Part shown: positions 16,258-24,072 of the stretch, piece by piece
Position numbering within the stretch: the first letter of the stretch is position 1
Layout: the number at the start of each line of letters is the position of its first letter
NCBI GenBank assembly: GCA_947168585.1
Contig: CAMVMK010000023.1
Coordinates: forward strand, 1 to 32,684
Source of the DNA: an uncultured Fretibacterium sp.
Lineage (GTDB): Bacteria > Synergistota > Synergistia > Synergistales > Aminobacteriaceae
DNA length: 32,684 bases
Reading direction: 5' to 3'
Notes under the pieces: model-generated
What the model was told of the DNA's origin: nothing
Databases searched by the model: none
The model's input: the letters and a program-made list of their open reading frames with translations, nothing else
Translations under genes and position numbers: made by a program

Positions 16258-17034
16258 TTAATCCGCTAAAATTTTTATTGCTTCGTCAGCGACTGTGATA
16301 GCGTCTTCGATACCGGCATAAACAAATTCATTTTTATTCCGGTCGGCAACGACAGCGAAAACTGCTCCTGCCCTGAGATTATATAAGCCCGCAAGCGTTA
16401 AAATTGCTGCCGCTTCCATCTCGAAACATAAAACTCCGGCGCGCTGTAAATCTTTGATTTTATTTTCAAATTTTGACTGAGTAAAATCATTAAATCCAGC
16501 TCTCGCTTGGCCGCAATGAAATGAAGCTGTAGTGCAGGAAATTCCTACGTGAAAAATTTTTTTATGCCGCCTGCAGGCCTCAATTAAAGCCGATACTACT
16601 TCATAATTTGCTACGGCAGGATAAGAAATATCGATATAATCTTCACTTGCTCCGTCCTGACGCATTGCTCCGGTGCAGATTATCAAATCGCCGCAGTTTA
16701 TTTTCGGATCAATAGCTCCGCAAGTTCCTATTCTTATGAAAGTTTCTGCTCCTAAAGATGCTAATTCTTCAATAGCTATAGCCGCTGACGGGCCGCCTAT
16801 GCCTGTTGAACACGCCGTAATATCAACGCCGGAATACTTTCCGCTGAAAGTTCTAAATTCGCGGTTTGAAGTTATTAATTTTGCTTCGTCCCAAGTTTTA
16901 GCGATTTCGTCAACTCTTTCGGGGTCGCCTGGCAGTAAAACATATTTATTAATATCTCCGTCCTTGCATTGAATATGATATTGAAGATTATCAGACATTA
17001 CGGGCTTGTCTGCGTTTGAATGCCAATTCTGCAT
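16258..17034 (-). CDS. udp: Uridine phosphorylase-type nucleoside phosphorylase
   Basis: 258 residues, PNP/UDP family. Features: LLPGDPERVDEIAKTWD, then STGIGGPSAAIAIEEL (phosphate and ribose site), FIRIGTCGAI, and FEMEAAAILTLAGL, the glutamate-methionine-glutamate ribose-binding signature. The QARAG segment fits uridine rather than purine specificity. Cleaves uridine with phosphate to uracil and ribose-1-phosphate. The stop of the yedF-like gene directly abuts its ATG. The only SD candidate, AAAGGA, is about 14 bp upstream, so translation probably relies on coupling. Confidence 0.9.
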   Translation of the reverse strand: MQNWHSNADKPVMSDNLQYHIQCKDGDINKYVLLPGDPERVDEIAKTWDEAKLITSNREFRTFSGKYSGVDITACSTGIGGPSAAIAIEELASLGAETFIRIGTCGAIDPKINCGDLIICTGAMRQDGASEDYIDISYPAVANYEVVSALIEACRRHKKIFHVGISCTTASFHCGQARAGFNDFTQSKFENKIKDLQRAGVLCFEMEAAAILTLAGLYNLRAGAVFAVVADRNKNEFVYAGIEDAITVADEAIKILAD

Positions 17035-17724
17035 TTATAAATTCACTATCCTTTCACAAGAAAAAATTTCCTCAAAAATTTCGCTCATGTCGACTGCTGT
17101 CCCTGCTCCGATTGCTTCTGTAAGACCTAAATAGTCGGCGCATGACTGTGAAATTAAAATTTTTACTCCGGCGGCCTCAAGTTCTTTAAGATAATCACAT
17201 GAACTTGAATTATAAGCGGCCTCTCTCACGGCGGCGTTCATCAAGGCTAAAACATCGGGTTTAATTTTTGAATTTACGAGGGAGCTTAAAATTTTCTGAA
17301 TAAAAATTTTTTTATATTTCCCGTTATTACCGCAGGAAATTAAAACTCCCGTTCCGTTTTGAATTTGAAAATTTTTAGGTCTTAAAAGCGGCCCTGTTTG
17401 CCCGTCTTGCCGACAGGTAGGCTCTGTCTGACGACAGTCAGGCACAGGCAAAGCAGGTTTATTAGAATTTTCCGGGCTTTCACCTGTTTGCACAGGCAAA
17501 GGATTTTCTTTAGATGTTTCAAGATATAAATTTCCATCGTCATCTTCAAGCACGAAATTAGAATAATTCAAAGGCTCTAAAAATTTTCTTATTTCTTCAA
17601 CTTGGACAGGCCCGTCAATTAAAATTTTTAATTCATAATCGTTATCTTTAAGTGAACTTTTCAAAAATTTAACGAGTTCTCCGCCACGTTTGCCGAGCGC
17701 GTCAAGAACGTTCAAAGTCTGCAT
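17035..17724 (-). CDS. yedF: YedF-like selenium-metabolism protein with degenerate TusA domain
   Basis: 229 residues. The C-terminal domain (about 125-229), with VLISCGNNGKYKKIFIQKIL, ALMNAAVREAAYNSS, ELEAAGVKILISQSCADYLG and a closing segment ERIVNL, follows the pattern of the YedF DsrE-like domain. The N-terminal 72 residues occupy the TusA position, but the active CPxP motif is missing: where it is expected there is GKRGGELVKFL. Residues about 76-115 are a P/T/Q-rich linker encoded by palindromic repeat DNA (17391-17477). YedF-type proteins accompany selenium transfer genes, but selD and the rest are not in the window. Loss of the catalytic Cys suggests a binding or regulatory role here. 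The GGAGATG site lies 7-10 bp before the ATG. Confidence 0.72.
   Translation of the reverse strand: MQTLNVLDALGKRGGELVKFLKSSLKDNDYELKILIDGPVQVEEIRKFLEPLNYSNFVLEDDDGNLYLETSKENPLPVQTGESPENSNKPALPVPDCRQTEPTCRQDGQTGPLLRPKNFQIQNGTGVLISCGNNGKYKKIFIQKILSSLVNSKIKPDVLALMNAAVREAAYNSSSCDYLKELEAAGVKILISQSCADYLGLTEAIGAGTAVDMSEIFEEIFSCERIVNL
17391..17477. repeat. Palindromic repeat forming an in-frame linker
   Basis: A run of short inverted repeats: CCTGT/ACAGG (17396-17420), CTGAC-gaca-GTCAG, CTGTC/GACAG, then CCTGTttgcACAGG. These are overlapping palindromes around the words CCTGT and ACAGG, and they translate without a stop into the Pro/Thr/Gln linker of the YedF-like protein. Base composition is richer in G+C than the rest of the gene. 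Confidence 0.5.
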
Positions 17725-17737
17725 GAAAAAATCATCT

Positions 17738-17772
17738 CCGAAATTTTTATTTTTAGATAATGATATAATATT
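17738..17772. repeat. 35-bp direct repeat, copy A (yedF promoter region)
   Basis: 33 of 35 bases match 17944-17978. It contains an extended -10-like TGATATAAT on the plus strand and a TATTAT on the minus strand that would serve yedF. The two copies bracket the AT-rich repeat 17807-17935. Confidence 0.6.
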
Positions 17773-17806
17773 AACAAAAATTTTCCCACATGAATGAAAA
17801 AAATAA

Positions 17807-17935
17807 TTTTATTATTACATTTAGTACTACAAAAATCTTAATTTCGAATAGCTGTTGCAAAACCTTACGCGCGAGCAGATAGAAAAATTTTTAATATCTT
17901 TTTTGAGCGTTGATTTTCTGAAATTTATGCGTAAA
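17807..17935. repeat. Dispersed AT-rich repeat, copy 2
   Basis: 17807-17823 is identical to 144-160, and AAAATCTTAA and GCTGTTGCAAAA follow at matching distances as in the copy at the left edge. The rest of the 278-bp gap between yedF and the HNH gene shows no ORF. Confidence 0.5.
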
Positions 17936-17943
17936 ATTTTCCC

Positions 17944-17978
17944 CCGAAATTTTTATTTTCAGATAATAATATAATATT
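17944..17978. repeat. 35-bp direct repeat, copy B
   Basis: Second copy of the 17738-17772 sequence, 206 bp away, ending 24 bp before the stop of the HNH gene. It lacks an associated start codon, so it looks like an orphan copy of the yedF upstream region left by duplication around the AT-rich repeat. Confidence 0.6.
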
Positions 17979-18002
17979 GAAGCTGATTTTAACAAGAGAT
18001 TT

Positions 18003-19226
18003 TTAAGGATCAGGAAGCAAGCTAAGCCCTTGAGAACGCCGTAAATTATTCAGTAAATTATGGTCAGCAATGCGCTGTGCCTGCGAAGCTGGATTATTTC
18101 TATAAACTGTATTTTCGTGATAAGGCTGTTTAGAATGACATTCTTTGCAAAGAACTTTCATATTATTTGCTCCTACATCGGGGTGAGAGCCGTTTACGTG
18201 ATGAACTACGAGCAAATCTCCATGTTCGTGGCTGTGGGCATACGCGCTTAAATCTACTCCGCACTGTTCACAGCAGTAACGATGAGCAATTCTATACATT
18301 CTTGAAATATATTGCCAGATTCCTTCAGGATAATTATTTCTAATATCAGCTCCGAACCAAACTTTATTATCGTTCATGAGTTCATAAAGTTCATTAAGTT
18401 CCGGCTGATTTTCAGCGCACTCGTCAAAAAAATCAATAATATTAAATCCAAACATTATTCTTTCTTTTTCGTCATTATTTGCAGTACTGTAATTTTTATA
18501 GCCTCTGCCGCCGTTCCATTCGCTTAAACAATGCCCGCACGGCCTTAATCTTTGAGTAGTTCTCTCGAAGCTGCCGTTTGTTCTTTCAACATAAACATAA
18601 AAATTGCCTGAAAGATTAGGTGTAAAGCGGTAAGTTTTTATCCAGTCTGTTTGTTCTTTATCGCGGATATCTAAGCATTTCATAAAATGAAACGGCGCGT
18701 TTTTCACGGGATTATATAGCAAATATCGTTTCATAATAGTACTATGTATTTGTTTATTCTCAGATGACAGCATTTCGAAGGGTATTGACGGCATAGACTC
18801 CAGCATTATTCTGTGCTTTATTTCGTCCCATACTTCCGGGTGATAACCGCATTGTGCTAAAAATTTTTCTATATCAAACGGAATTGGCACAGGATTATTG
18901 GGAAATTTTTCATTCCATTCTTTTATACAAACACTGCAAACTTTCAGCTCTTGAAGTTTTATCCCGTGTCCTCCTTCTGCACTAAACAGCGGAAATTTTC
19001 CGTCAGTGCGCGAGCTCCATTGATATTTCGGTAAGTCAGCTTTTTTTACAGCACTGCAAGGCATAAAATGGAATTTTGGAAAACCATCTTGATAATAATT
19101 TCGATTATAATACTTATATAAAAAAAGATGTTGTGTTATTCTTTGATTTATGTGAATTAACGGCGCACCGAGATTTTCTCTAATTTCTCTTAAAGGTGCT
19201 AAAATTTTTTCAATATTAAGAGGCAT
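18003..19226 (-). CDS. HNH endonuclease with duplicated Cys modules
   Basis: 407 residues. The C-terminus is a zinc-ribbon HNH nuclease: CEQC (C319, C322), the catalytic LVVHHVNG (H342-H343), NNMKVLC (N354-N355) and CKEC-H (C360, C363, H364). The first 290 residues hold two copies of a module I do not recognise: FHFMPC (52-57) with CSVC (97-100) and EWN, and FHFMKC (159-164) with CGHC (200-203) and EWN. Each is followed by a similar helix (FDIEKFLAQC, FNIIDFFDEC). Each module has three Cys plus a His, enough for a metal site or a nucleic-acid-recognition finger. It follows the coiled-coil gene by 12 bp, with an AAGGAAA site overlapping that gene's stop, so the two are cotranscribed. Confidence 0.85.
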   Translation of the reverse strand: MPLNIEKILAPLREIRENLGAPLIHINQRITQHLFLYKYYNRNYYQDGFPKFHFMPCSAVKKADLPKYQWSSRTDGKFPLFSAEGGHGIKLQELKVCSVCIKEWNEKFPNNPVPIPFDIEKFLAQCGYHPEVWDEIKHRIMLESMPSIPFEMLSSENKQIHSTIMKRYLLYNPVKNAPFHFMKCLDIRDKEQTDWIKTYRFTPNLSGNFYVYVERTNGSFERTTQRLRPCGHCLSEWNGGRGYKNYSTANNDEKERIMFGFNIIDFFDECAENQPELNELYELMNDNKVWFGADIRNNYPEGIWQYISRMYRIAHRYCCEQCGVDLSAYAHSHEHGDLLVVHHVNGSHPDVGANNMKVLCKECHSKQPYHENTVYRNNPASQAQRIADHNLLNNLRRSQGLSLLPDP

Positions 19227-19238
19227 TTTTATATTTCC

Positions 19239-20618
19239 TTAGTGATTTTGAGCATGTTGTCTTAAAATTTCAATTGCTGAAGCAAGTTCTTGAGCCATAG
19301 CATTGAAAACTTGTTCAATATTACGTCTGTATTCGGTATCTATTTGAAACAAAGTATTTTGGGTAACTGCGTTCATATTCTGCCCTATATTCTGCACTAA
19401 ATCTCGGATATGATTAATTTCGCTCTGAATAGCATGTGTGCCGTTTTCTAATAAACCTTGAACATTGCCGTTTAATTCAGCCAATAATTGGGGTAGTCTC
19501 TGCTGAGCATTAGCCGCGTTATTGAAATTAGTTGCGGCATTATGCAAGGCTGTATTAAATTCATTGAGATTATTTTCAAAATTTTGAATAGCAGAGTTTG
19601 AAAGTATCTCGTTAGCTATTGCAGGCGGCAGAGTATCCTGCAAAATATCTTTAAGATTATCCCAATCTATATTTATTTTAGTTCCGGCTGAATTTTGCTG
19701 TATTGAAGCAATGATATTGTCTGATTTATCAGCGACAGTCTGTTTAAGAGCCTCTATTCTTCCGCCTATATGTCCTGCTGCCCGTCTAATTAAATCGTTT
19801 TGAGTATCGATAGCATTTTTAATATTGCTGAAGTCCGGAATTTCCGTTACAGATGTCCCGCCGCCCGTTGTTGTTGCCGTTAAATTATCAAGAATATTTT
19901 TAGTATCTTCTTGAATTTGCTGAAGAATATTTTTTAATTCCTCAAAATTTATTTGTCCTAAAGAGTCAGCATTATTAGTAATGACATTTTCTGAATTTGC
20001 TGCTGTATTTGGGCTTGCTGAAATTTTATCAAGTTTTTGAAATTCTTGTTTTAACTCGTCAATTTTATCAAGAACATTTTTATCGAGAGTGTTTATTTTT
20101 TGGCCGATATAAGATGCAGATTTTTTGATAATATCGCTTTGAGCCTTGAAATTATTATTAACGTTTTCAATAGCAGCAACGAGATTTTTTATTTCGTCTT
20201 TAATCGTGTTTAAGTCGGGGTTGAAAGACTCCGGCGGATTTTCAGAAGAAATCGATCCGTAAATTTTTATTTCATTTATTTTTGAGAGCAGCTGATTGAA
20301 AGTGTTTTCTATATCGCTTTTGAAATTTTGCAGGACATCTTTAATACTTGAACTCATCGTAATAGCGTCAAGTTTTTCTATAATTTCAGAGCGCAAAAGT
20401 TCATTCTCCTGCTGCAACGCTTGAGTTCTGTCCAAAACTGTTTTATCAAGAGTTTCAATATTTTCGCCGATGTATTCAGCTGACGCGATTAAAACTTCAT
20501 TGAGATTATCGTTCAAAAATTTTTTCATTCCGTTTGAAATCTTATAGAGTGAAAATAAAACGATAATTATAAAAAATGCCGCAGTGCCTAAAGTTATAGA
20601 TAAAATTTCATAGTTCAA
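19239..20618 (-). CDS. Membrane-anchored coiled-coil protein with three internal repeats
   Basis: 459 residues from a TTG at 20618, with GGGAG 10-13 bp upstream; the next in-frame Met would remove the membrane helix. One membrane segment at residues about 7-25, then a long, mostly helical, Asn-rich cytoplasmic tail. Three repeats share the pattern A-x3-IG-x2-I-x2-L-x4-V-x-D at 44-63, 164-183 and 277-296 (e.g. SAEYIGENIETLDKTVLD; SASYIGQKINTLDKNVLD), spaced about 113-120 residues. An NPDLNTIKDEI / IPDFSNIKNAI element precedes the second and third. I recognise no family; the organisation recalls membrane sensors or scaffolds. Its neighbours suggest it positions or regulates the HNH nuclease. 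Confidence 0.75.
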   Translation of the reverse strand: MNYEILSITLGTAAFFIIIVLFSLYKISNGMKKFLNDNLNEVLIASAEYIGENIETLDKTVLDRTQALQQENELLRSEIIEKLDAITMSSSIKDVLQNFKSDIENTFNQLLSKINEIKIYGSISSENPPESFNPDLNTIKDEIKNLVAAIENVNNNFKAQSDIIKKSASYIGQKINTLDKNVLDKIDELKQEFQKLDKISASPNTAANSENVITNNADSLGQINFEELKNILQQIQEDTKNILDNLTATTTGGGTSVTEIPDFSNIKNAIDTQNDLIRRAAGHIGGRIEALKQTVADKSDNIIASIQQNSAGTKINIDWDNLKDILQDTLPPAIANEILSNSAIQNFENNLNEFNTALHNAATNFNNAANAQQRLPQLLAELNGNVQGLLENGTHAIQSEINHIRDLVQNIGQNMNAVTQNTLFQIDTEYRRNIEQVFNAMAQELASAIEILRQHAQNH

Positions 20619-20642
20619 GCTGCTTACACTCCCATAAAGAAT

Positions 20643-20669
20643 TAGGGGACATTATAAAATTATCCCCTA
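20643..20669. promoter_or_regulatory. Inverted repeat in the 80-bp gap
   Basis: TAGGGGA (20643-20649) and TCCCCTA (20663-20669) form a 7-bp stem with a 13-nt AT-rich loop between the ARH-VWA and coiled-coil genes. The T run after it on the minus strand is poor, so it could be a weak terminator or an operator/processing site. Confidence 0.4.
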
Positions 20670-20698
20670 TAAAACAAATATTTAATCCGGTTAATTTA

Positions 20699-22234
20699 TT
20701 AGAAAGGAACGTCATCAAAAGTTTCATTTTTTCTTTTTTGAGGCGAGCGTGTCATGCGCGTTAAAAAATCCCGGTCAAGTTCTTCGCGCCAGCTGTCTCT
20801 GATAGGCCTGCTGCATTGCATACATTCCACAGGATTGCTGACAGAACTGTAAGCAAGTTCCGTGCCGCGTTCGTCAGCAAGATAATCAACCGCTCTATCG
20901 GCTGATATACCCATGTGAGAGGCAGCTTTAACCGCGTCAATGTTTGCGCCTAAGAAAAGAAATTCCCAGCCGTATTTTTCTTTTTCATGCTCAATCATTT
21001 CTTTGACTTTTTCATAAGAATATCTCGTGCTTGCATTTTCGTAGCCGTCCGTGATTATTACGAAAATAGTATTTTCAGGGACAAGGTCATGATGCGTGTT
21101 TTTATGAACTTTTGCAATGTAATGAATTGAGCTGCCGACAGCGTCAAGCAGAGCAGTAGAGCCGCGAACCCAATAATCCTGCTCTGTCATTTCGTGAATT
21201 TGAGCAAGATTTACGCGGTCATGCAAGACCATTGTTTCATGGTCAAAAAGAACTGTCGAGACATAAACGTCTTTTTGAGTTTGTTTTTGAGTATCTTTCT
21301 GCTTTTTTATAGTCGAATTAAAACCGCCTATAGTGTCATCTTCAAGGCCGCCCATTGAGCCGCTTCTATCCAAAATAAATACTATTTCGGTAATGCCGTT
21401 TTTGGCTTTTTCGATTTGTTTTTCTTCTTCATTATTTAAGGCATTATCAAATTTTTCAAGTTCTGAGATTATAAACTCATTGAGGCAGGAACTCACAATA
21501 ATTTTAATTTTATCCGGAACGCCCCAAAAACCTTCAGCGATAGAGGCCGTTATTGCCGCGATAGTATCTGAATCGCCTCCGAGTGAAACAGCGTTGCGTA
21601 CAGCGTCCTCGAAATTTTCACCTTCAAGAAAAGCTGTAATTGCTTCCGGCACAGAACCTTGACAAGTTACGTCAAATTCATAATTAGGACGGATTTCGTC
21701 GCATGTTCTATCGAGATTGTATTTGTATTTTTCCTCGATATATTTTTTTATTTCGCTTTTGGATTTCCCTTTTCTTGCAAGAAAAACAGCAGCAGCTACG
21801 GCCTGCGCGCCCTTAATGCCTTCGGGGTGGCTGTGGGTAACTCTTGCGCTAATTTCGGCGAATTTCTCGACAGTTTCAAGTTCTTCAAAATACCAAGCGA
21901 CAGGAGAAACACGCATAGCCGAACCATTCCCGTAACTGTTGTAGCTTTCACGCGATGAGCTGTAAATCCAATGCTTAAAACGGGAGCCGTAACCTGCATG
22001 AGGATATTTTTTCCCGAAATATTTCATGGCATCAATTAAGGCGTTTTCAAATTCAGCTTCGGGAATATTGCTTCCTTTTTTGAATTTTCGGAGAGCACTT
22101 GCTACGGCCAGCGTCATTACTGTGTCGTCAGTGAAGTGCGATGATTTCATGATTAGTTGAAACTGCTTGCTTTTTACGTTATGGTGCTCGTAAATACTGC
22201 CGATGATGTCTCCGGCGATTGCGCCCAAAATCAT
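20699..22234 (-). CDS. ADP-ribosylglycohydrolase fused to a VWA domain
   Basis: 511 residues in two domains. Residues 1-240: ADP-ribosylglycohydrolase (DraG/ARH) fold, with GAIAGDIIGSIYE, the di-Asp DDT (36-38) and the Mg-site LGGDSDT (218-224), which is the full pair of metal sites, so it is probably active in removing ADP-ribose. Residues 281-450: von Willebrand A domain with complete MIDAS, DRSGS (289-293), a Thr in GSTALLDAVG and ITDGYENAS. A C-terminal tail has a CxxC (ECMQCSRP). ARH and VWA are usually separate. AGGAGG lies about 10 bp before the ATG. It is first in line with the coiled-coil and HNH genes on the same strand (80-bp gap). Confidence 0.9.
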   Translation of the reverse strand: MILGAIAGDIIGSIYEHHNVKSKQFQLIMKSSHFTDDTVMTLAVASALRKFKKGSNIPEAEFENALIDAMKYFGKKYPHAGYGSRFKHWIYSSSRESYNSYGNGSAMRVSPVAWYFEELETVEKFAEISARVTHSHPEGIKGAQAVAAAVFLARKGKSKSEIKKYIEEKYKYNLDRTCDEIRPNYEFDVTCQGSVPEAITAFLEGENFEDAVRNAVSLGGDSDTIAAITASIAEGFWGVPDKIKIIVSSCLNEFIISELEKFDNALNNEEEKQIEKAKNGITEIVFILDRSGSMGGLEDDTIGGFNSTIKKQKDTQKQTQKDVYVSTVLFDHETMVLHDRVNLAQIHEMTEQDYWVRGSTALLDAVGSSIHYIAKVHKNTHHDLVPENTIFVIITDGYENASTRYSYEKVKEMIEHEKEKYGWEFLFLGANIDAVKAASHMGISADRAVDYLADERGTELAYSSVSNPVECMQCSRPIRDSWREELDRDFLTRMTRSPQKRKNETFDDVPF

Positions 22235-22406
22235 ATCATATATTCCTCCTCTGGATTTTGTGATATAATTACTCTGCTTAATTTCAAATTTGAATTTTTA
22301 TATTTTTAATTATAGCTTATTTTTGTTTATTTGAAAAGACTGTGAGTTTTACGCTTGTAAAATTTATAATTTTATGATATATGGCTCAAAAAATTTTCGA
22401 TAATAC

Positions 22407-22443
22407 AAAAAAAGTTACCCCGCAGTCATTAAAGGCTACGGGG
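22407..22443 (-). terminator. Intrinsic terminator after the FMN reductase gene
   Basis: Minus strand: CCCCGTAG (22443-22436) pairs with CTGCGGGG (22425-22418), a 10-nt loop, then seven Ts (22413-22407). It lies 17 bp beyond the stop of the flavoprotein gene. Confidence 0.85.
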
Positions 22444-22459
22444 ATTATATTTTTGTTTT

Positions 22460-23131
22460 TTAGGATTTAGCTTTTTCGACTAATCTTTTGCCGAGTTCGT
22501 AGGCTTTCTGCAAATCTTCGGGGAAATGTTCTTCTTTATATTTGGCTTTTGCGTTGCCGTTAAACATGTTAGCTTCGTAGCGCGAGTAGTCATTAAACTG
22601 TAAAGTATTGTAAGCGCAAAGATTTTCAGTATAACCCATGACAGCGGCGAGGGCGGACGAATGAATTTCAATAATTTTATCGTAGCCGATTATGTTTGCA
22701 ATATCTTTCGGGGCGTTCATCGTGTAAATTGTTGCAGTATAAAATTTCTTATCTATCCAGCGGATTCTGTTGCCGTTTTTATCGTTGCTGTAACTCATCA
22801 CGGGAAAAACAAGTCTTTCAATAAATGAACGCAGCATTCCTGTTGGATAACTGAAATAAATCGGCGTTCCCATTACGATAACATCTGAACTCAAAGCTTT
22901 TTCAAGCACCGGTGTTAAAGCGTCTTTGAAAAGACAAAGACCGCTTCCTTTTACTTTTGAATTTTTGAGTTTGCAGGCAAGGCATGATATACAGCCTTTG
23001 AAATTGTAATCGTAAAGATGTACTAATTCAGTTTCAGCTCCTGCATCGCAGGCTCCTTTCATTGCACTTTCAAGCATTTTTACGGTGTTCCAGTTTTTTC
23101 GCGGCGAGCCGTTTACAAATAATGCTTTCAT
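22460..23131 (-). CDS. NADPH-dependent FMN reductase / iron-sulfur flavoprotein-like
   Basis: 223 residues, flavodoxin-like fold. The N-terminal FMN phosphate loop is VNGSPRKNWNTVKML. GCISCLACK is a three-Cys cluster typical of the iron-sulfur flavoprotein branch, and SDVIVMGTPIYFSYPTGMLRSFIERL is the FMN/dimer segment of this family. Probably a cytosolic electron-transfer or quinone/azo-type reductase in an anaerobe. Only three of four classical cluster cysteines are close together, so the cluster may be degenerate or redox-active thiols instead. AAAGGAG lies about 14 bp before the ATG. It is divergent from the glycine-zipper gene. Confidence 0.88.
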   Translation of the reverse strand: MKALFVNGSPRKNWNTVKMLESAMKGACDAGAETELVHLYDYNFKGCISCLACKLKNSKVKGSGLCLFKDALTPVLEKALSSDVIVMGTPIYFSYPTGMLRSFIERLVFPVMSYSNDKNGNRIRWIDKKFYTATIYTMNAPKDIANIIGYDKIIEIHSSALAAVMGYTENLCAYNTLQFNDYSRYEANMFNGNAKAKYKEEHFPEDLQKAYELGKRLVEKAKS

Positions 23132-23212
23132 TGTAATTTTATATTCTCCTTTTTAAGCATAAATTAAGGTTAAGGGTGAAAAGTTTTTATAAAAAATTCC
23201 TATTTTTTACAC

Positions 23213-23247
23213 TTGACTTACCCCCCCCCACTGTGCGGTAGTATAAC
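23213..23247 (+). promoter_or_regulatory. Promoter with C9 tract (candidate phase-variable)
   Basis: TTGACT (23213-23218), then nine Cs (23221-23229), then TATAAC (23242-23247). The spacer is 23 bp, longer than the 17 optimum, so the state read here would be weak. Loss of five to six Cs would restore normal spacing. See the matching G9 promoter at 29800. Confidence 0.5.
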
Positions 23248-23280
23248 ACACGTAAAATTAAACTAAAGGAGGCCAAAATC

Positions 23281-23487
23281 ATGGCAGACAGAACTAAAGA
23301 AGCCATCGGAACTGTTGGAGGATTAGCAGGAGGTGCGGCATTGGGAGCAAAACTCGGAGCCGGAATAGGAATTGCGTTAGGACCTCTCGGCGCAATGGCC
23401 GGTACAATTCCGGGTGCAATAATCGGCGGCATAATAGGCGGACTTACAGGAAATAAAATAGGGACTGAAATGGACAGGAAAGACTAA
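23281..23487 (+). CDS. Small glycine-zipper protein
   Basis: 68 residues, beginning MADRTKEAIG and followed by a 50-residue run of G-x3-G motifs (GGLAGGAALGAKLGAGIG; GGIIGGLTGNKIG) with a charged end (EMDRKD). Glycine-zipper proteins insert in or span membranes and form oligomers; some are toxins or outer-membrane components. No signal peptide is seen, so it could insert from the cytoplasm. A strong AAAGGAGG site precedes the ATG. It is a single-gene unit ending in the terminator at 23557. Confidence 0.75.
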   Translation: MADRTKEAIGTVGGLAGGAALGAKLGAGIGIALGPLGAMAGTIPGAIIGGIIGGLTGNKIGTEMDRKD

Positions 23488-23556
23488 AATTAAAGTGTCT
23501 ATCCAGTAGAATAGCCCGCAAAAGTATTGTCATGAAGTAAAGATTTTCAAAAACTC

Positions 23557-23588
23557 ACTCCCCTGAAAAATTTTCCGGGGAGTTTTTT
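23557..23588. terminator. Bidirectional intrinsic terminator
   Basis: ACTCCCC (23557-23563) pairs with GGGGAGT (23577-23583), with extra A/T pairs inside and T6 following. It separates the glycine-zipper gene from the convergent leuD. Confidence 0.85.
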
Positions 23589-23592
23589 ATTT

Positions 23593-24072
23593 CTATGCTT
23601 TTTTATTTTTTAGTGAAGCCATTAAACCGCCGTCATTAATCATTTTTTTGATAAAGTACGGGAACGGTTCAGCTTTGTAAGTTTTATTTTTAGTTTCGTT
23701 TGTAATTAATCCGGTATCGAAATTAATTTTAACTTCATCATTGTCCGCAATATCTTCGGCGGCTTCGGGACATTCAAGAATTGCAAGACCGATATTAATA
23801 GCATTGCGGTAAAAAATTCTCGCAAAACTTTTAGCAATTACGCACGAAATTCCTGACGCTTTTATTGCAACAGGAGCATGTTCACGGCTTGAACCGCACC
23901 CGAAATTTAATCCTGCAACGATAATATCGCCGTCTTTGACTTTAGCATGAAAATTTTTGTCTATATCTTCCATGCAGTGAGATGCAAGTTCTTTAGGGTC
24001 TTGAGTTGCAAGATAACGAGCCGGAATTATAACATCAGTATCAACATGGTCGCCGTATTTATGAGCTTTCAT
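23593..24072 (-). CDS. leuD: 3-isopropylmalate dehydratase small subunit
   Basis: 159 residues, the short leuD type. Signature: [16 protein letters not shown] at the N-terminus, then [16 protein letters not shown], the substrate-binding loop with the S-R pair, and [13 protein letters not shown]. Forms the swivelling domain of the isomerase that converts 2- to 3-isopropylmalate in leucine synthesis. It directly follows leuC with no gap. Relatives with homoaconitate or dimethylmalate substrates share this form, and specificity is not certain from sequence. Confidence 0.92.
   Translation of the reverse strand: MKAHKYGDHVDTDVIIPARYLATQDPKELASHCMEDIDKNFHAKVKDGDIIVAGLNFGCGSSREHAPVAIKASGISCVIAKSFARIFYRNAINIGLAILECPEAAEDIADNDEVKINFDTGLITNETKNKTYKAEPFPYFIKKMINDGGLMASLKNKKA

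Noticed and set aside
18003-20618. Zorya system
   Set aside because: The coiled-coil protein has a single membrane helix and no MotA or OmpA/ZorB partner is present; only the HNH nuclease is reminiscent.
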